64,000 nt of DNA, taken from Mycobacterium sp. Aquia_216 (GTDB taxonomy: Bacteria; Actinomycetota; Actinomycetes; Mycobacteriales; Mycobacteriaceae). Both the position numbers and the translations under genes were made by a program. This document shows positions 17,490 through 25,709 of the stretch, in pieces (the stretch's first letter is position 1; the number at the start of each line of letters is the position of its first letter). The stretch covers positions 4,216,001 to 4,280,000 of the forward strand of contig NZ_CP113529.1 in the NCBI RefSeq assembly GCF_026723865.1. Direction: 5' to 3'. The notes under the pieces were generated by a model. That model did not search any database. It saw nothing but the letters and a program-made list of their open reading frames with translations, and was not told the DNA's origin.

Positions 17490-18281
17490 TCAGATTTCGG
17501 GGGCCGGCACTACGCCGCTGCCCACCGCCCCGCTGATGCCGCCGTCCACAGCAAGCGCCTGCCCGTTGACCCACCGGGCATCGTCGGAGGCCAAGAACAA
17601 CACCACATCGGCGATGTCCTCCGGATCGGCGTGGCGCCCCAACAGGTTCTTCAAACCGTCGAGGGTGTCCTTGCCCATCGACTCCTCGAAATCGACCAAG
17701 ATCGGCGTCTCCACCGGTCCGGGTAGCACGGCGTTGATGCGAAATCCCATCTCGCCCAATGCCAAACCCATCGACATGGCGTAGACGGTGGAGACTTCTT
17801 TGGAGAAGTTGTAGGCGTTGCCCTGCTGCGGGTTGGCCTTGAACCACGCAGCACCCTCTTCGAAGGTATCGGTGCACAGCAGATCGCGAATCGAGTCGAG
17901 CCGCAGCGGCCAGCCGAAGCCCGCCGTCGACGACACGATCGTGACAGATCCACCCGGTTTGAGGCGTTCGAAGAACGACTCGGTCAAATGCCGGACCGCC
18001 AGGCTGTTCACGGCTATCACCACATCGGCGGGTGCGGTGCCGGGAATACCGGCCACGTTGATCAACCCGTCGAACTCGCCGTCGAGTTGCTCTACGGCGC
18101 TGTCAATGCTGTTCGGGTTCGCCAGGTCGACCTCGACATGGTGAGTCACCTTGGCGGTCGGTATGTTGCGGTCCAGGCAGTGCACTTCGGCTCCGGCGGC
18201 GAGCAACCGCTCGGCGACCGCGTGGCCGATGCCCGATGCTGCGCCGGTGACGACGTACCGTTTGCCCTTGAAGTCGGCCAT
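17490..18281 (-). CDS. SDR (3-alpha-hydroxysteroid dehydrogenase-like)
   Basis: In this 263-residue short-chain dehydrogenase/reductase, the nucleotide motif is TGAASGIG at 12-19, the NAG motif appears as NVAG at 75-78, the catalytic Ser lies in VSSTAG and the active-site pair is Tyr157/Lys161 (YNFSK). A longer insertion between the Ser and Tyr motifs, DSIRDLLCTDTFEEGAAWF, is characteristic of bacterial 3-alpha-hydroxysteroid dehydrogenase/carbonyl reductase relatives. It is 7 bp after the P450 gene. It probably oxidises a secondary alcohol made by that P450. A steroid substrate is possible but not shown. Confidence 0.9.
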   Translation of the reverse strand: MADFKGKRYVVTGAASGIGHAVAERLLAAGAEVHCLDRNIPTAKVTHHVEVDLANPNSIDSAVEQLDGEFDGLINVAGIPGTAPADVVIAVNSLAVRHLTESFFERLKPGGSVTIVSSTAGFGWPLRLDSIRDLLCTDTFEEGAAWFKANPQQGNAYNFSKEVSTVYAMSMGLALGEMGFRINAVLPGPVETPILVDFEESMGKDTLDGLKNLLGRHADPEDIADVVLFLASDDARWVNGQALAVDGGISGAVGSGVVPAPEI

Positions 18282-18288
18282 GGTTCTC

Positions 18289-19554
18289 CTAATCGAGGGT
18301 GTAGGGCAGCGATTTGACTGCGGTGATGAAATTGCCGGTCAGATACTCAGGTTCGCCCAGCCGCAGGTTCGGCGCCCGGAAGATCAGCTCGCGGAAGATC
18401 GATTCCAGCTGCATCTTGCCCATGAAGGCACCCATGCAGAAGTGCGGTCCGCCGCCGCCGAATGCGACGTGCAGGTTCGGCGATCGGGTGATGTCGAACT
18501 CATGCGGGTTACTGAAGACCCGCTCGTCGCGGTTGGCCGAAGAGTAAACCATTGTCACCCAGTCACCTTCGCGAATGTGCTGGCCGTGCAGCTCGGTGTC
18601 CTGGGTTGCGGTACGCCGGAACGTCATCACCGGGGTTGTCCAGCGGACGAACTCATCGATCGCGACCTTGATGTGCCCGTCGAAATCCTTCTCCAGCAAC
18701 GCTTTCTGCTCGGGGAACTGCTGCAACGCAAGCGTCGTGAAGGTGGTGGTGGTACGGGTGGTGTCATTACCCGCGACCGACAGCAGGACGAAGTACGGGC
18801 CCAGCTCGTCGTCGGTGAGTTGCCGTCCGTCGATCTCGGCTTGCACCAGCGAAGTCATCACGTCGTTCTGCGGATGTTCACGTCGCGCCTCGGCCAAGCC
18901 GATCCCGATATTGAGCAGTCCGACAAGGGAATCGGTCAGTACCTCCCCAGGTTCGCGGCCAGCCGCTACATCGGGGTCGGCCCACGCCACCATGCCCTCG
19001 GCCAGGTGCGCCGCCTCGTCGCGCTGGTCCTCGGGCAGGCCGAGCATCTCGTAAATCGTCCACATCGGTAGGCGTTTGGCCACCTGCTGGACGAAATCGC
19101 CGTCCTTCGTCTTGATCAGGTCGTCGACGATGGATCTCGCCTGGTGCTCGATCTGGTCCTTGATCTTGGCGACCTGTCGCGGCGTGAAGACCGAGCTGAC
19201 GAGCCGGCGCAGGCTCGAGTGCTTCGCACCGTCCATGCCCAGAAAGGACTGGGTGGCATCGAGCATCTCCTCAGGTACGGCCTCAAACGTGATGCCTTGC
19301 CCAGAGCAGAAGATCTCCGGAGTCTTGCTCACGTAGCAGACGTCCTCGTGGCGCGTGACCACCCAAACACCGTCGATCTCGGGCTCCATCATGGAGCCCT
19401 CAATCGGGCGGTGCCAGCTGACCGGGCGTTCGTCGCGAAGGATCTTGAAGGACTTCTCCCGCTCGTCGAAGCTTTGCGCCCAGAAAGCCTGCGACGAAAT
19501 GTTCACCGGGTCGAAGGGCGGCCGGTCGATCTTCGGAGTTGTCTCAGTTGTCAT
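18289..19554 (-). CDS. Cytochrome P450
   Basis: The 421-residue soluble P450 has I-helix AGNDTTR at 261-267, K-helix Glu301-x-x-Arg304 and a heme loop [11 protein letters not shown] with Cys373 as the thiolate ligand. The ATG is [10 protein letters not shown], overlapping the FadD stop by 4 bp (ATGA). The much longer upstream frame is an Arg-rich shadow of FadD. The operon also supplies an SCP2 sterol-carrier protein, a CoA ligase, an SDR, an ALDH and a ferredoxin. A sterol-like or isoprenoid substrate is therefore attractive but unproven. No CYP family number is assigned. Confidence 0.95.
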   Translation of the reverse strand: MTTETTPKIDRPPFDPVNISSQAFWAQSFDEREKSFKILRDERPVSWHRPIEGSMMEPEIDGVWVVTRHEDVCYVSKTPEIFCSGQGITFEAVPEEMLDATQSFLGMDGAKHSSLRRLVSSVFTPRQVAKIKDQIEHQARSIVDDLIKTKDGDFVQQVAKRLPMWTIYEMLGLPEDQRDEAAHLAEGMVAWADPDVAAGREPGEVLTDSLVGLLNIGIGLAEARREHPQNDVMTSLVQAEIDGRQLTDDELGPYFVLLSVAGNDTTRTTTTFTTLALQQFPEQKALLEKDFDGHIKVAIDEFVRWTTPVMTFRRTATQDTELHGQHIREGDWVTMVYSSANRDERVFSNPHEFDITRSPNLHVAFGGGGPHFCMGAFMGKMQLESIFRELIFRAPNLRLGEPEYLTGNFITAVKSLPYTLD

Positions 19555-21089
19555 GCGTTTGCCTCCAGATAGCGGGCCTTGAGGCTCCTCTTCACCAGCT
19601 TCCCGGTGGCTGTCCGGGGAAGCTCGTCGACAAAGTCGACGGTGCGCGGGGCCTTGTAGTGAGCGATACGGTGTCGGACGTAAGCGATGATCTCGTCGGC
19701 CAGTTCGGCGGATGGTGTTGTCTGCGGCTTCAATTGAACAATGGCCTTGACCTGTTCGCCCATTTCCGGATCGGGTACGCCGATCACCGCGACATCGAAG
19801 ACCTTCGGGTGCAGCGCGAGGACGTTTTCGATTTCCTGCGGATAAATGTTTACCCCGCCGGAGATGATCACGAATGCCTTGCGATCGGTCAGGAACAGGT
19901 AACCTTCCTCGTCGACATAACCGATATCGCCCACGGTGGACCAATTCTGGTGCGCGGGATGCCTTGACGAAGCGGTCTTTTCGGCATCGTTGTGATACTC
20001 GAAGGGCACCACATCGCGTTCGAAGTAGACAGTACCCACCGTGCCAGATGGCTGCTCGACGCCGTCGTCGTCGCAGATGTGCAGCACGCCGAGCGCAGCC
20101 TTTCCAACCGATCCACGCTTGTTTCTCCACTCGGCGGTGGTAATCACCGTGGTGCCGTGTTGCTCTGTCGCACCGTAGTATTCGACCAGGATCGGGCCCC
20201 ACCAGCCGATCATGGCGTCTTTCACCTCGGGTGGGCAGGGAGCGGCGGCATGCACGGCGATGCGCAGCGAGGAGACGTCATAGCCGTTGCGGACCGCGTC
20301 GGGCAATTGAAGCATCCGGACGAACATCGTCGGAACCATCTGGGTGACGGTTACCCGATACTGCTGGATGGCAGCGAGCGCCCTCTCTGCGTCGAAACGC
20401 TCCATTAGAACAACCGTGCCGCCCAGTGCCTGGACGCCGGCGCACCACTTCAGCGGGGCGGTGTGGTAGATCGGTGCCGGTGACAGGTATACGTCATCGC
20501 TGGAGATCTTGAAGACGTGCGCCAACAACCCGACGAGCGGGTCCCCCGGTTCGTCGACCTGGATCGGCAGCAGATGCGGCTTGATGCCCTTGGGCCGGCC
20601 GGTGGTACCCGACGAGTACAACATTTCCGCACCGCGCGGTTGGTCGGCCAATCGTGTTCCGGCCGTGGCCAATAGCTCGCTGTACGGCCGGTACCCCGTG
20701 ACAGCCCCGCCGAACGCGTACCACTGCTGGACCTCGGGAACCAGGTCGAGCAACTGGTCGGCCAGTTCCCGTACCCCATGGGAGGCGATGACTACCCGGG
20801 CGCCACTGTCGCGCAGGATGTAGGCGGCTTCCTCCGGTGCCAGATGCCAGTTGACAGCGGTGATGTACAGGCCAGAACGCAGTGCAGCCCAATAAATCTC
20901 GAATGCTTCGGCAGCATTGTCCGAAAGCATCGCGATGACGTCGCCTTTGCGCAGCCCCAAGGCGTGTAGCGCCGACGCCAGCCGAGCCGAATTGTCGTCG
21001 AGCTCTCCGTAAGTGAGCGACCGGCCAGAGTCGGCCAGGATCACGGCCGGCCGATCGGGCGCGGACGCCGCATGTGTGCCTGGAAACAT
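19551..21089 (-). CDS. Acyl-CoA synthetase (FadD type)
   Basis: This 512-residue member of the AMP-forming adenylate family has the phosphate loop [10 protein letters not shown] at 159-168, [10 protein letters not shown], adenine/ribose motif [17 protein letters not shown], and C-terminal hinge and lysine region [14 protein letters not shown]. It activates a carboxylic acid to its CoA thioester. It lies 4 bp after the SCP2 gene and overlaps the P450 start, so it is tightly coupled to both. The YYGATEQHG variant is typical of FadDs linked to steroid or branched substrates, but substrate cannot be fixed by motif alone. Confidence 0.93.
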   Translation of the reverse strand: MFPGTHAASAPDRPAVILADSGRSLTYGELDDNSARLASALHALGLRKGDVIAMLSDNAAEAFEIYWAALRSGLYITAVNWHLAPEEAAYILRDSGARVVIASHGVRELADQLLDLVPEVQQWYAFGGAVTGYRPYSELLATAGTRLADQPRGAEMLYSSGTTGRPKGIKPHLLPIQVDEPGDPLVGLLAHVFKISSDDVYLSPAPIYHTAPLKWCAGVQALGGTVVLMERFDAERALAAIQQYRVTVTQMVPTMFVRMLQLPDAVRNGYDVSSLRIAVHAAAPCPPEVKDAMIGWWGPILVEYYGATEQHGTTVITTAEWRNKRGSVGKAALGVLHICDDDGVEQPSGTVGTVYFERDVVPFEYHNDAEKTASSRHPAHQNWSTVGDIGYVDEEGYLFLTDRKAFVIISGGVNIYPQEIENVLALHPKVFDVAVIGVPDPEMGEQVKAIVQLKPQTTPSAELADEIIAYVRHRIAHYKAPRTVDFVDELPRTATGKLVKRSLKARYLEANA

Positions 21090-21093
21090 GCGT

Positions 21094-21498
21094 TTAGACG
21101 AGCAGATCGTCGCGACCGTCGTGCTTGAGTCGCTCGATATAGCTCGGATAGAGCTTCTTGCCTAGCGGAGCTAGCTTGAGCAGGCTCGCCACATTGCCGT
21201 CGACCTTGATCTTCTTCTTGGCCATGGCCAGCGGCAAGTTGACCTTGCCCTGCCAGTACCCGTTTCCGGTGTCGGCCGTCATGGACATCGTCGCTGTCGG
21301 CGCAGGCCCACCGTCCACGCCCTCGCGCACCGACTTGTTTCCCATGTCGATCACGACGACGGCCTCGGGATCGGTGAAATCGAACGCCACGACGAGGCCG
21401 GTGGCGACCAGCTTGGGACCGATCTCCTCATCATCGAAGGCGGTCTCGAATATCCCGCCGATGTACTTCCTGACCTCCGCAGAGTCCTTGAACCCCAT
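21094..21498 (-). CDS. SCP2 sterol-binding domain protein
   Basis: This 134-residue stand-alone SCP2 domain is visible in [35 protein letters not shown] and [13 protein letters not shown]. Such small proteins bind hydrophobic acyl or sterol ligands. It is the first gene of the FadD-P450-SDR-ALDH-ferredoxin operon, with an AT-rich site just upstream. A carrier role for a lipid passing between these enzymes is a reasonable inference. Confidence 0.9.
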   Translation of the reverse strand: MGFKDSAEVRKYIGGIFETAFDDEEIGPKLVATGLVVAFDFTDPEAVVVIDMGNKSVREGVDGGPAPTATMSMTADTGNGYWQGKVNLPLAMAKKKIKVDGNVASLLKLAPLGKKLYPSYIERLKHDGRDDLLV

Positions 21499-21513
21499 TG
21501 TTCTTCGCTCTCC

Positions 21514-21537
21514 CTAAATTTACTTTCGATTAAATTC
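21514..21537. promoter_or_regulatory. AT-rich site before SCP2-P450 operon
   Basis: On the coding strand this reads GAATTTAATCGAAAGTAAAT, sharing TTTAATC with the sites at 8079, 10261, 14045 and 28325. It lies 16-39 bp before the SCP2 start, so it may be promoter, operator or both. Confidence 0.45.
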
Positions 21538-21608
21538 TGATGCGAGTCGGCGCCCACGACATCAATCGACTTTGGTCGGCCACCTATGACCCCCGTCACA
21601 GGAACAGT

Positions 21609-21628
21609 ACCATAAGTCGACTTATGGT
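21609..21628. promoter_or_regulatory. Palindromic operator ACCATAAG-TCGA-CTTATGGT
   Basis: This is a perfect 20-bp palindrome, 33 bp before the family B membrane gene at 21662 and about 110 bp before the divergent SCP2 operon. It has the same 8-bp arms and four-base spacer as the site at 1981-2002, so one repressor probably binds both. Confidence 0.75.
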
Positions 21629-21661
21629 CAAGGGCCGAGGTGCCCAAGAACGGCGGATACC

Positions 21662-22384
21662 ATGCTCGACATGTACGACGCCCACGCGATTCTCGATGCC
21701 ATCAATCGTCACACCGTCCCCATCCTCATCGGTTTCGGCTTTGCCATGGTGCTGCAGAACGTGGCGATGATCACCGCCGTCGTGATGACCCGACGGAAGC
21801 GCCGGATCTCGATCCCGTTGCCGTGCACGTTCCTGTGGTTTGCTCACGACCTCGGCGTCGTGGCCCGCTTCAATACCTGGTTCAACGTGTACGACCACTG
21901 GTTCCTGAAGTTGTTCTGGATGGGTTTGCTTACCGCGCTGATCCTTGAGCTCATCTTCTTCGCCCAGGCGATCAGAGTCGGACGTGCCGAATACCTGCCG
22001 CGCGGCACTCAGGCGCAATGGACCGCACTCGTGATCACCGGCGCCGTGGCATTCGTGATTGTCTGGGAATACATGAAAATCGTCTGGGACGATCCTCTCT
22101 ACCAAGCCGCGCCCGCGATCACGCTGTTCCTGCTTCCGGTGGCGACCACGGCCCTGCTGCTGCGCCGACAATCCGCTGTAGCGCAGTCTCCACTTATCTA
22201 CGGTTGTTTCGCGGCGATGGTGGTGTTCTGGTGGGGTGTCACGACGAGCTGCTACGGCGGCGGCTTTGCGAGCTGGCAGTACGTGCTGACGGGTGTTACC
22301 GCCTTCGTGATGCTGGTCAGCGTCACTGTCGCCGTGGCCCGGATGCGGACAAGCGCGGAACAGCGAGTCCCCACCCTCGTTTGA
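21662..22384 (+). CDS. Family B multi-pass membrane protein (copy B1)
   Basis: The 240-residue protein has about seven hydrophobic helices. The signature FNTWFNVYDHWFLKLFWMGL, then IRVGRAEYLPRGTQAQ and IVWDDPLY, lines up with YWNSWFHTYNHWWLEFWAIAL, YRYGRAELMPRLTQRQ and ILDDPLF in the protein at 23272-24021, so the two are paralogues. Charged and aromatic residues (His, Asp, Trp) cluster at predicted membrane boundaries. Its promoter carries the ACCATAAG palindrome. No function is known to me. An enzyme or transporter of hydrophobic molecules would fit the context. Confidence 0.85.
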   Translation: MLDMYDAHAILDAINRHTVPILIGFGFAMVLQNVAMITAVVMTRRKRRISIPLPCTFLWFAHDLGVVARFNTWFNVYDHWFLKLFWMGLLTALILELIFFAQAIRVGRAEYLPRGTQAQWTALVITGAVAFVIVWEYMKIVWDDPLYQAAPAITLFLLPVATTALLLRRQSAVAQSPLIYGCFAAMVVFWWGVTTSCYGGGFASWQYVLTGVTAFVMLVSVTVAVARMRTSAEQRVPTLV

Positions 22385-22442
22385 GGCTTGCCACCAGCCG
22401 TTCAGGCCGGTGATCTCACGCCTCGGCGATCGACCAACTCCA

Positions 22443-23279
22443 CTATCCAAGTACCGTCGACGTACCGAGGGCCGTAGCCGGGTTGCCCCGGCTGTCCGGG
22501 GTGGCCGGGGGTTCGGTCCCGGCGCGTTGTGGGGCGGTAACCACCGGGATGGCGAGCCAGACGACCAGTGCGACAAGGCCTATCACCGCAGCCGCCGCCA
22601 CGTGTTGTGCCCAGTCCGGCCAGAAGCTGCTCATTGCGAGATACATCGGCCACGACACGGCGACTATGCCTCCGATCGACGACATGATGACGAGCGGGAC
22701 CAGCAGAAGGGACTTGACGCCACCGAGCCGGTCCTGTACTCGGGCAACGAATACTGCGGGAACGAATGTAAGCATGGCACTGGAAAAGGCGTACCAGACC
22801 GGCATCCAGCCGAACGGCTGCACCGATTGGCGGCCGTAGTAGTGCCACAAATCGGCGGCCATCCAAGGCATTTCGAATAGGAAGACGCCGATGACAATGG
22901 TCCCGGCGAGCAGCCACACACCCCGCGGACTCAGGCGTCGTGCGTGAAAAACCGGCACGACAAGCAGCAGCACGAGCCCGAAATACGGCACATAGGCGCC
23001 TATCGGATAGAAGGGGATTCCGAGCCCCTGGGCCCGCCAGGCGACATGCGCGCCGATCTGCGAATGTGTCGCGTGGGACAGATGCGCGAGCGTCGCCTCG
23101 TTGACGACGGTCGCGCCACCAGCCACGGTGTAGATTAGCGGCTGCCAGCTACCACGCTTCCGCGAGATCCACGCTGAGGCAAGCACTGTGGCGATAGCTG
23201 AGGTCGCGAACGTCACTTCGGCGACAGACTGCCACACCCCTGGCATCGTGTACACGGGAGGGATTAGGTACTCATCCAC
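22443..23279 (-). CDS. Multi-pass membrane protein of unknown function
   Basis: In this 278-residue protein most of the length is hydrophobic helices, with a His-rich segment in the first third (LAHLSHATHSQIGAHVAWRAQG) and AADLWHYYGRQSVQPFGWMPVWY in the middle. The GTG at 23279 is chosen because GAGGTGG lies upstream and because it overlaps the stop of the family B gene by 8 bp. An ATG at 23315 would overlap by 44 bp. It is co-transcribed with copy B2, convergent with copy B1. The conserved-looking histidines suggest metal or heme binding, which is inference only. Confidence 0.8.
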   Translation of the reverse strand: MDEYLIPPVYTMPGVWQSVAEVTFATSAIATVLASAWISRKRGSWQPLIYTVAGGATVVNEATLAHLSHATHSQIGAHVAWRAQGLGIPFYPIGAYVPYFGLVLLLVVPVFHARRLSPRGVWLLAGTIVIGVFLFEMPWMAADLWHYYGRQSVQPFGWMPVWYAFSSAMLTFVPAVFVARVQDRLGGVKSLLLVPLVIMSSIGGIVAVSWPMYLAMSSFWPDWAQHVAAAAVIGLVALVVWLAIPVVTAPQRAGTEPPATPDSRGNPATALGTSTVLG

Positions 23280-24021
23280 GTGCGGTCGCCACCTCAGGAA
23301 CGTTCCGATCGCCATCGGGCCGGTAGGCGGGATATTTAGTCATGGCCCACAGGTTGAACACAGCCCAGCCAATGGTGGCCGCCCCGAGCAACAGGAACGG
23401 AAGCTGCCGGAAGTAGGGATCGAGAAACGCCCAGGCGCCGAACATCCCGATCGGGTTGATGAGCAGGCACCAGTTCATCAGCATGGTCTGGCCCCGCATG
23501 GAGCGGCGGCCGGCAAGCAGCACGGTGGAAAACACCGGCGGCATCCATGCGGTGACTGCAAATGCGACGAGGAACAGCGGATCATCGAGGATGCTTTTGA
23601 CAGTCAGCCACATCGCGGCAATGCCGAGCAGCGCCCCGATGATCGCCACACCGAACTGCCGCTGGGTCAGCCGAGGCATCAGCTCGGCGCGCCCATAGCG
23701 GTAAACCTGATAGCACAAAACGAATTCGATGCTTGAGGTAAAAATCAGTGCAATAGCCCAAAATTCAAGCCACCAGTGGTTATACGTGTGAAACCAGGAG
23801 TTCCAGTAGGCCACAAAGGAAGCATCGTGAATGGCGAAGAAACCGACTGCCGCCAACGGCGCGGGGTAGGCGCGGTGCGCACGGGCGGTCCGGAAGGCCG
23901 AGATCAGATAAACGAATGTGGCGCCTAGACACAGCGTCATCAAACCCATGACGGCGAACGTGTGGTGATCGACCGAGTACAGGACGGACGCTGGGTCGTA
24001 ACTGGCGAGGACTGTGGTCAC
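23272..24021 (-). CDS. Family B multi-pass membrane protein (copy B2)
   Basis: The 249-residue paralogue of the protein at 21662-22384 shows the same order of motifs: HTYNHWWLEFW, GRAELMPRLTQRQ, KSILDDPLF. The start is placed at the GTG of VTTVLASYDPASV, with GGAAG seven bases upstream. The annotated-looking ATG further out would run through the operator at 24101 and add a basic, non-membrane 84 residues. It is the first gene of a two-gene unit with the His-rich membrane protein and is divergent from the TetR gene at 24209. Function unknown. Confidence 0.83.
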   Translation of the reverse strand: MTTVLASYDPASVLYSVDHHTFAVMGLMTLCLGATFVYLISAFRTARAHRAYPAPLAAVGFFAIHDASFVAYWNSWFHTYNHWWLEFWAIALIFTSSIEFVLCYQVYRYGRAELMPRLTQRQFGVAIIGALLGIAAMWLTVKSILDDPLFLVAFAVTAWMPPVFSTVLLAGRRSMRGQTMLMNWCLLINPIGMFGAWAFLDPYFRQLPFLLLGAATIGWAVFNLWAMTKYPAYRPDGDRNVPEVATARG

Positions 24022-24100
24022 GCTGCCACTTCCTTCGGACTCGTCTGCGAGTGTGGTTCGACGCCGCCGCAATATCGACAGTGGCGCGCGCCGTGACACA

Positions 24101-24118
24101 TGATAGTAATTACTATCA
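24101..24118. promoter_or_regulatory. Perfect palindrome TGATAGTAA-TTACTATCA
   Basis: This 18-bp perfect palindrome sits between the family B unit (start 24021) and the divergent TetR gene (24209). The arms TGATAGT/ACTATCA recur at 25584-25605. It is a strong candidate autoregulatory operator of the adjacent TetR. Confidence 0.8.
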
Positions 24119-24208
24119 ATCGAGATGACAACCAGGGCGGTGTCATTTCGCGCGCGGAACTTCGCAATTGCCTTGACAGGCTCAACGGTGCCATCAGTGC
24201 CCGGTTGA

Positions 24209-24898
24209 GTGCGCTTTACTAGGATCGTGGTCACGCAGGACGGCTCGAACCGAGTCAAGCGGCGTAAGCGCACGACTGAGGAACTTCGTCGTGGCGTGCT
24301 GGCGGCCGCCGAGGAACTGTTTGCGACTAAAGGCTACGGCGGGGCGACCACCAAGGAGATCGCCCGAATGGCTCAGACCACCGAGGCGGCCATCTTCCGC
24401 GCATTCAACTCCAAGCAGGAACTGTTCACGGCCGCGGTCCTCGCACCGTTCGAGAACTTCATGACCCGCTACGCTGGTGAATGGCTACCCGAACCGACGC
24501 GTGATACGCCTCAAGAGGCGCTCCGCGAATTCGCTTACGATCTCTACCATCTGGTCTCCGAACACCGCAAGATCTTCACCGCGATCATGACCAACGGTCT
24601 TGTCGGTTCCGAAGTTCAACCCGTCTTTGCCCGGCTCGAACAGGTCAGCAACGTGATCAAGGAGCAGTACGGCCTAGAGTGGGACACTCCGATCGCGGCA
24701 CGTGCAATGGTCGCCATGGTGGCCACGATGGCGATTTTCGAGAATGTGGTCTACCCGCCGGGAGAGGTGCCCGATCGAGAACGGATCGTCGACGAACTCA
24801 CCCGCATACTCATCGGCGCTGCCGGACTGCTCCCCGCTGCGCCCGCCAGCGCGAAGGAGTCCGGTTCGACCGCGCGCCGGGTGAGACGGAAAGCGTAG
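24209..24898 (+). CDS. TetR-family regulator
   Basis: In this 229-residue protein the N-terminal domain RTTEELRRGVLAAAEELFATKGYGGATTKEIARMAQTTEAAIFRAFNSKQELF is a textbook TetR helix-turn-helix, followed by an effector domain and a basic tail. The GTG at 24209 is used; a GTG at 24227 is an alternative with poor spacing. It is divergent from the family B unit with a palindrome between, and convergent with copy A2, whose 3' end it overlaps by 148 bp. It probably represses both neighbours through the TGATAGT sites. The inducer is unknown. Confidence 0.92.
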   Translation: MRFTRIVVTQDGSNRVKRRKRTTEELRRGVLAAAEELFATKGYGGATTKEIARMAQTTEAAIFRAFNSKQELFTAAVLAPFENFMTRYAGEWLPEPTRDTPQEALREFAYDLYHLVSEHRKIFTAIMTNGLVGSEVQPVFARLEQVSNVIKEQYGLEWDTPIAARAMVAMVATMAIFENVVYPPGEVPDRERIVDELTRILIGAAGLLPAAPASAKESGSTARRVRRKA

Positions 24899-25548
24899 GC
24901 GATAATTACGCATTCCCAAACTACGAACGTGCACAACGGAATCCAGAATGAGAACAGCCCATTCCACGCAAGCGGGCCGTCCTTGAAGAAATACGCCGCC
25001 ACCGCGGGCGAGTACAGAAGGCAAGCCCACAGGCTCGCGTAGCCGAGCCACCGCGGCAGCAGCCCCGGATACGCCTTCTGCAAGAGGATAGCGACGGCGA
25101 ACGGCAAGAACTGGATCAAGAATGGCGGTACCGGAGTGACCGTAAGGATCCACCCGAAGTCATTGAGCATGCGAATCTCGCTGGGCGGACGGTCAATTCG
25201 ATAGGCTGCAACCTGCCAGACCAGGGCTGGCAGCACGAAGAACATACTGCTGGCGAGACCGCCAAGCATCTGGCACTTGCTCAGGAATGTCTCGGTGCCT
25301 TCCATCCGACGAATCATCGCAGACCACGTCACCACCCACGGCAGGTAAAGCGACGCCGCAATCATCACCAGGTCCATCCCGAGTTTGATGCGCGCATTGT
25401 GGAGGCGGTAGATCTCTGCGATCTCCCCCGCGCTCGCGTTGGGGCTATGCGCGGGTACGAAATCGGCTAGGACCCACAGGCCCAGTAAGTAGGCAAGCAG
25501 AAAACCGACGCCGCACCAGGCGCCGCAGCGATGTATCCGGGGAAGCAT
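24751..25548 (-). CDS. Family A multi-pass membrane protein (copy A2)
   Basis: The 265-residue paralogue of the proteins at 8254-9018 and 30291-31010 shares HSPNASAGEIAEIYRLHNARIKLG near the N-terminus and LPRWLGYASLW, PAVAAYFFKDGPLAWNG, FWIPLCTFVVWE in the C-terminal half. About six membrane helices are expected. The last 50 residues are hydrophilic and lie antisense to the TetR gene, an unusually long convergent overlap. The promoter carries the TTGATAGT palindrome, so control by that TetR is likely. Function unknown. Confidence 0.85.
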   Translation of the reverse strand: MLPRIHRCGAWCGVGFLLAYLLGLWVLADFVPAHSPNASAGEIAEIYRLHNARIKLGMDLVMIAASLYLPWVVTWSAMIRRMEGTETFLSKCQMLGGLASSMFFVLPALVWQVAAYRIDRPPSEIRMLNDFGWILTVTPVPPFLIQFLPFAVAILLQKAYPGLLPRWLGYASLWACLLYSPAVAAYFFKDGPLAWNGLFSFWIPLCTFVVWECVIIAYAFRLTRRAVEPDSFALAGAAGSSPAAPMSMRVSSSTIRSRSGTSPGG

Positions 25549-25583
25549 GAACGGTCCTAACCTTTGTGGGCGGATACCCGCCC

Positions 25584-25605
25584 CTTGATAGTATTCACTA
25601 TCAAG
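25584..25605. promoter_or_regulatory. Palindromic operator CTTGATAGT-ATTC-ACTATCAAG
   Basis: This perfect inverted repeat has 9-bp arms and lies 36 bp before the start of copy A2. It shares TGATAGT/ACTATCA with 24101-24118, although the spacer is four bases here and the earlier site is closed to four bases of AATT. The same TetR probably binds both. Confidence 0.78.
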
Positions 25606-25709
25606 GTAGGTGGTGGCCGAACCGGCGACAAGTGCTATCCACGATCTGATCAGCCGGCACCGCAGTCGACGCTGTCAGCCTCCCTTTGCTGATCAGCCGA
25701 ACCGTGTCG

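Noticed and set aside
18151..19071. 306-codon + strand frame
   Set aside because: Antisense to P450 and SDR genes, which carry complete catalytic motifs.
19555..20202. Long N-terminal extension of the P450 frame
   Set aside because: Arg-rich shadow of the FadD gene; the ATG at 19554 with ATGA coupling gives the normal P450 length.
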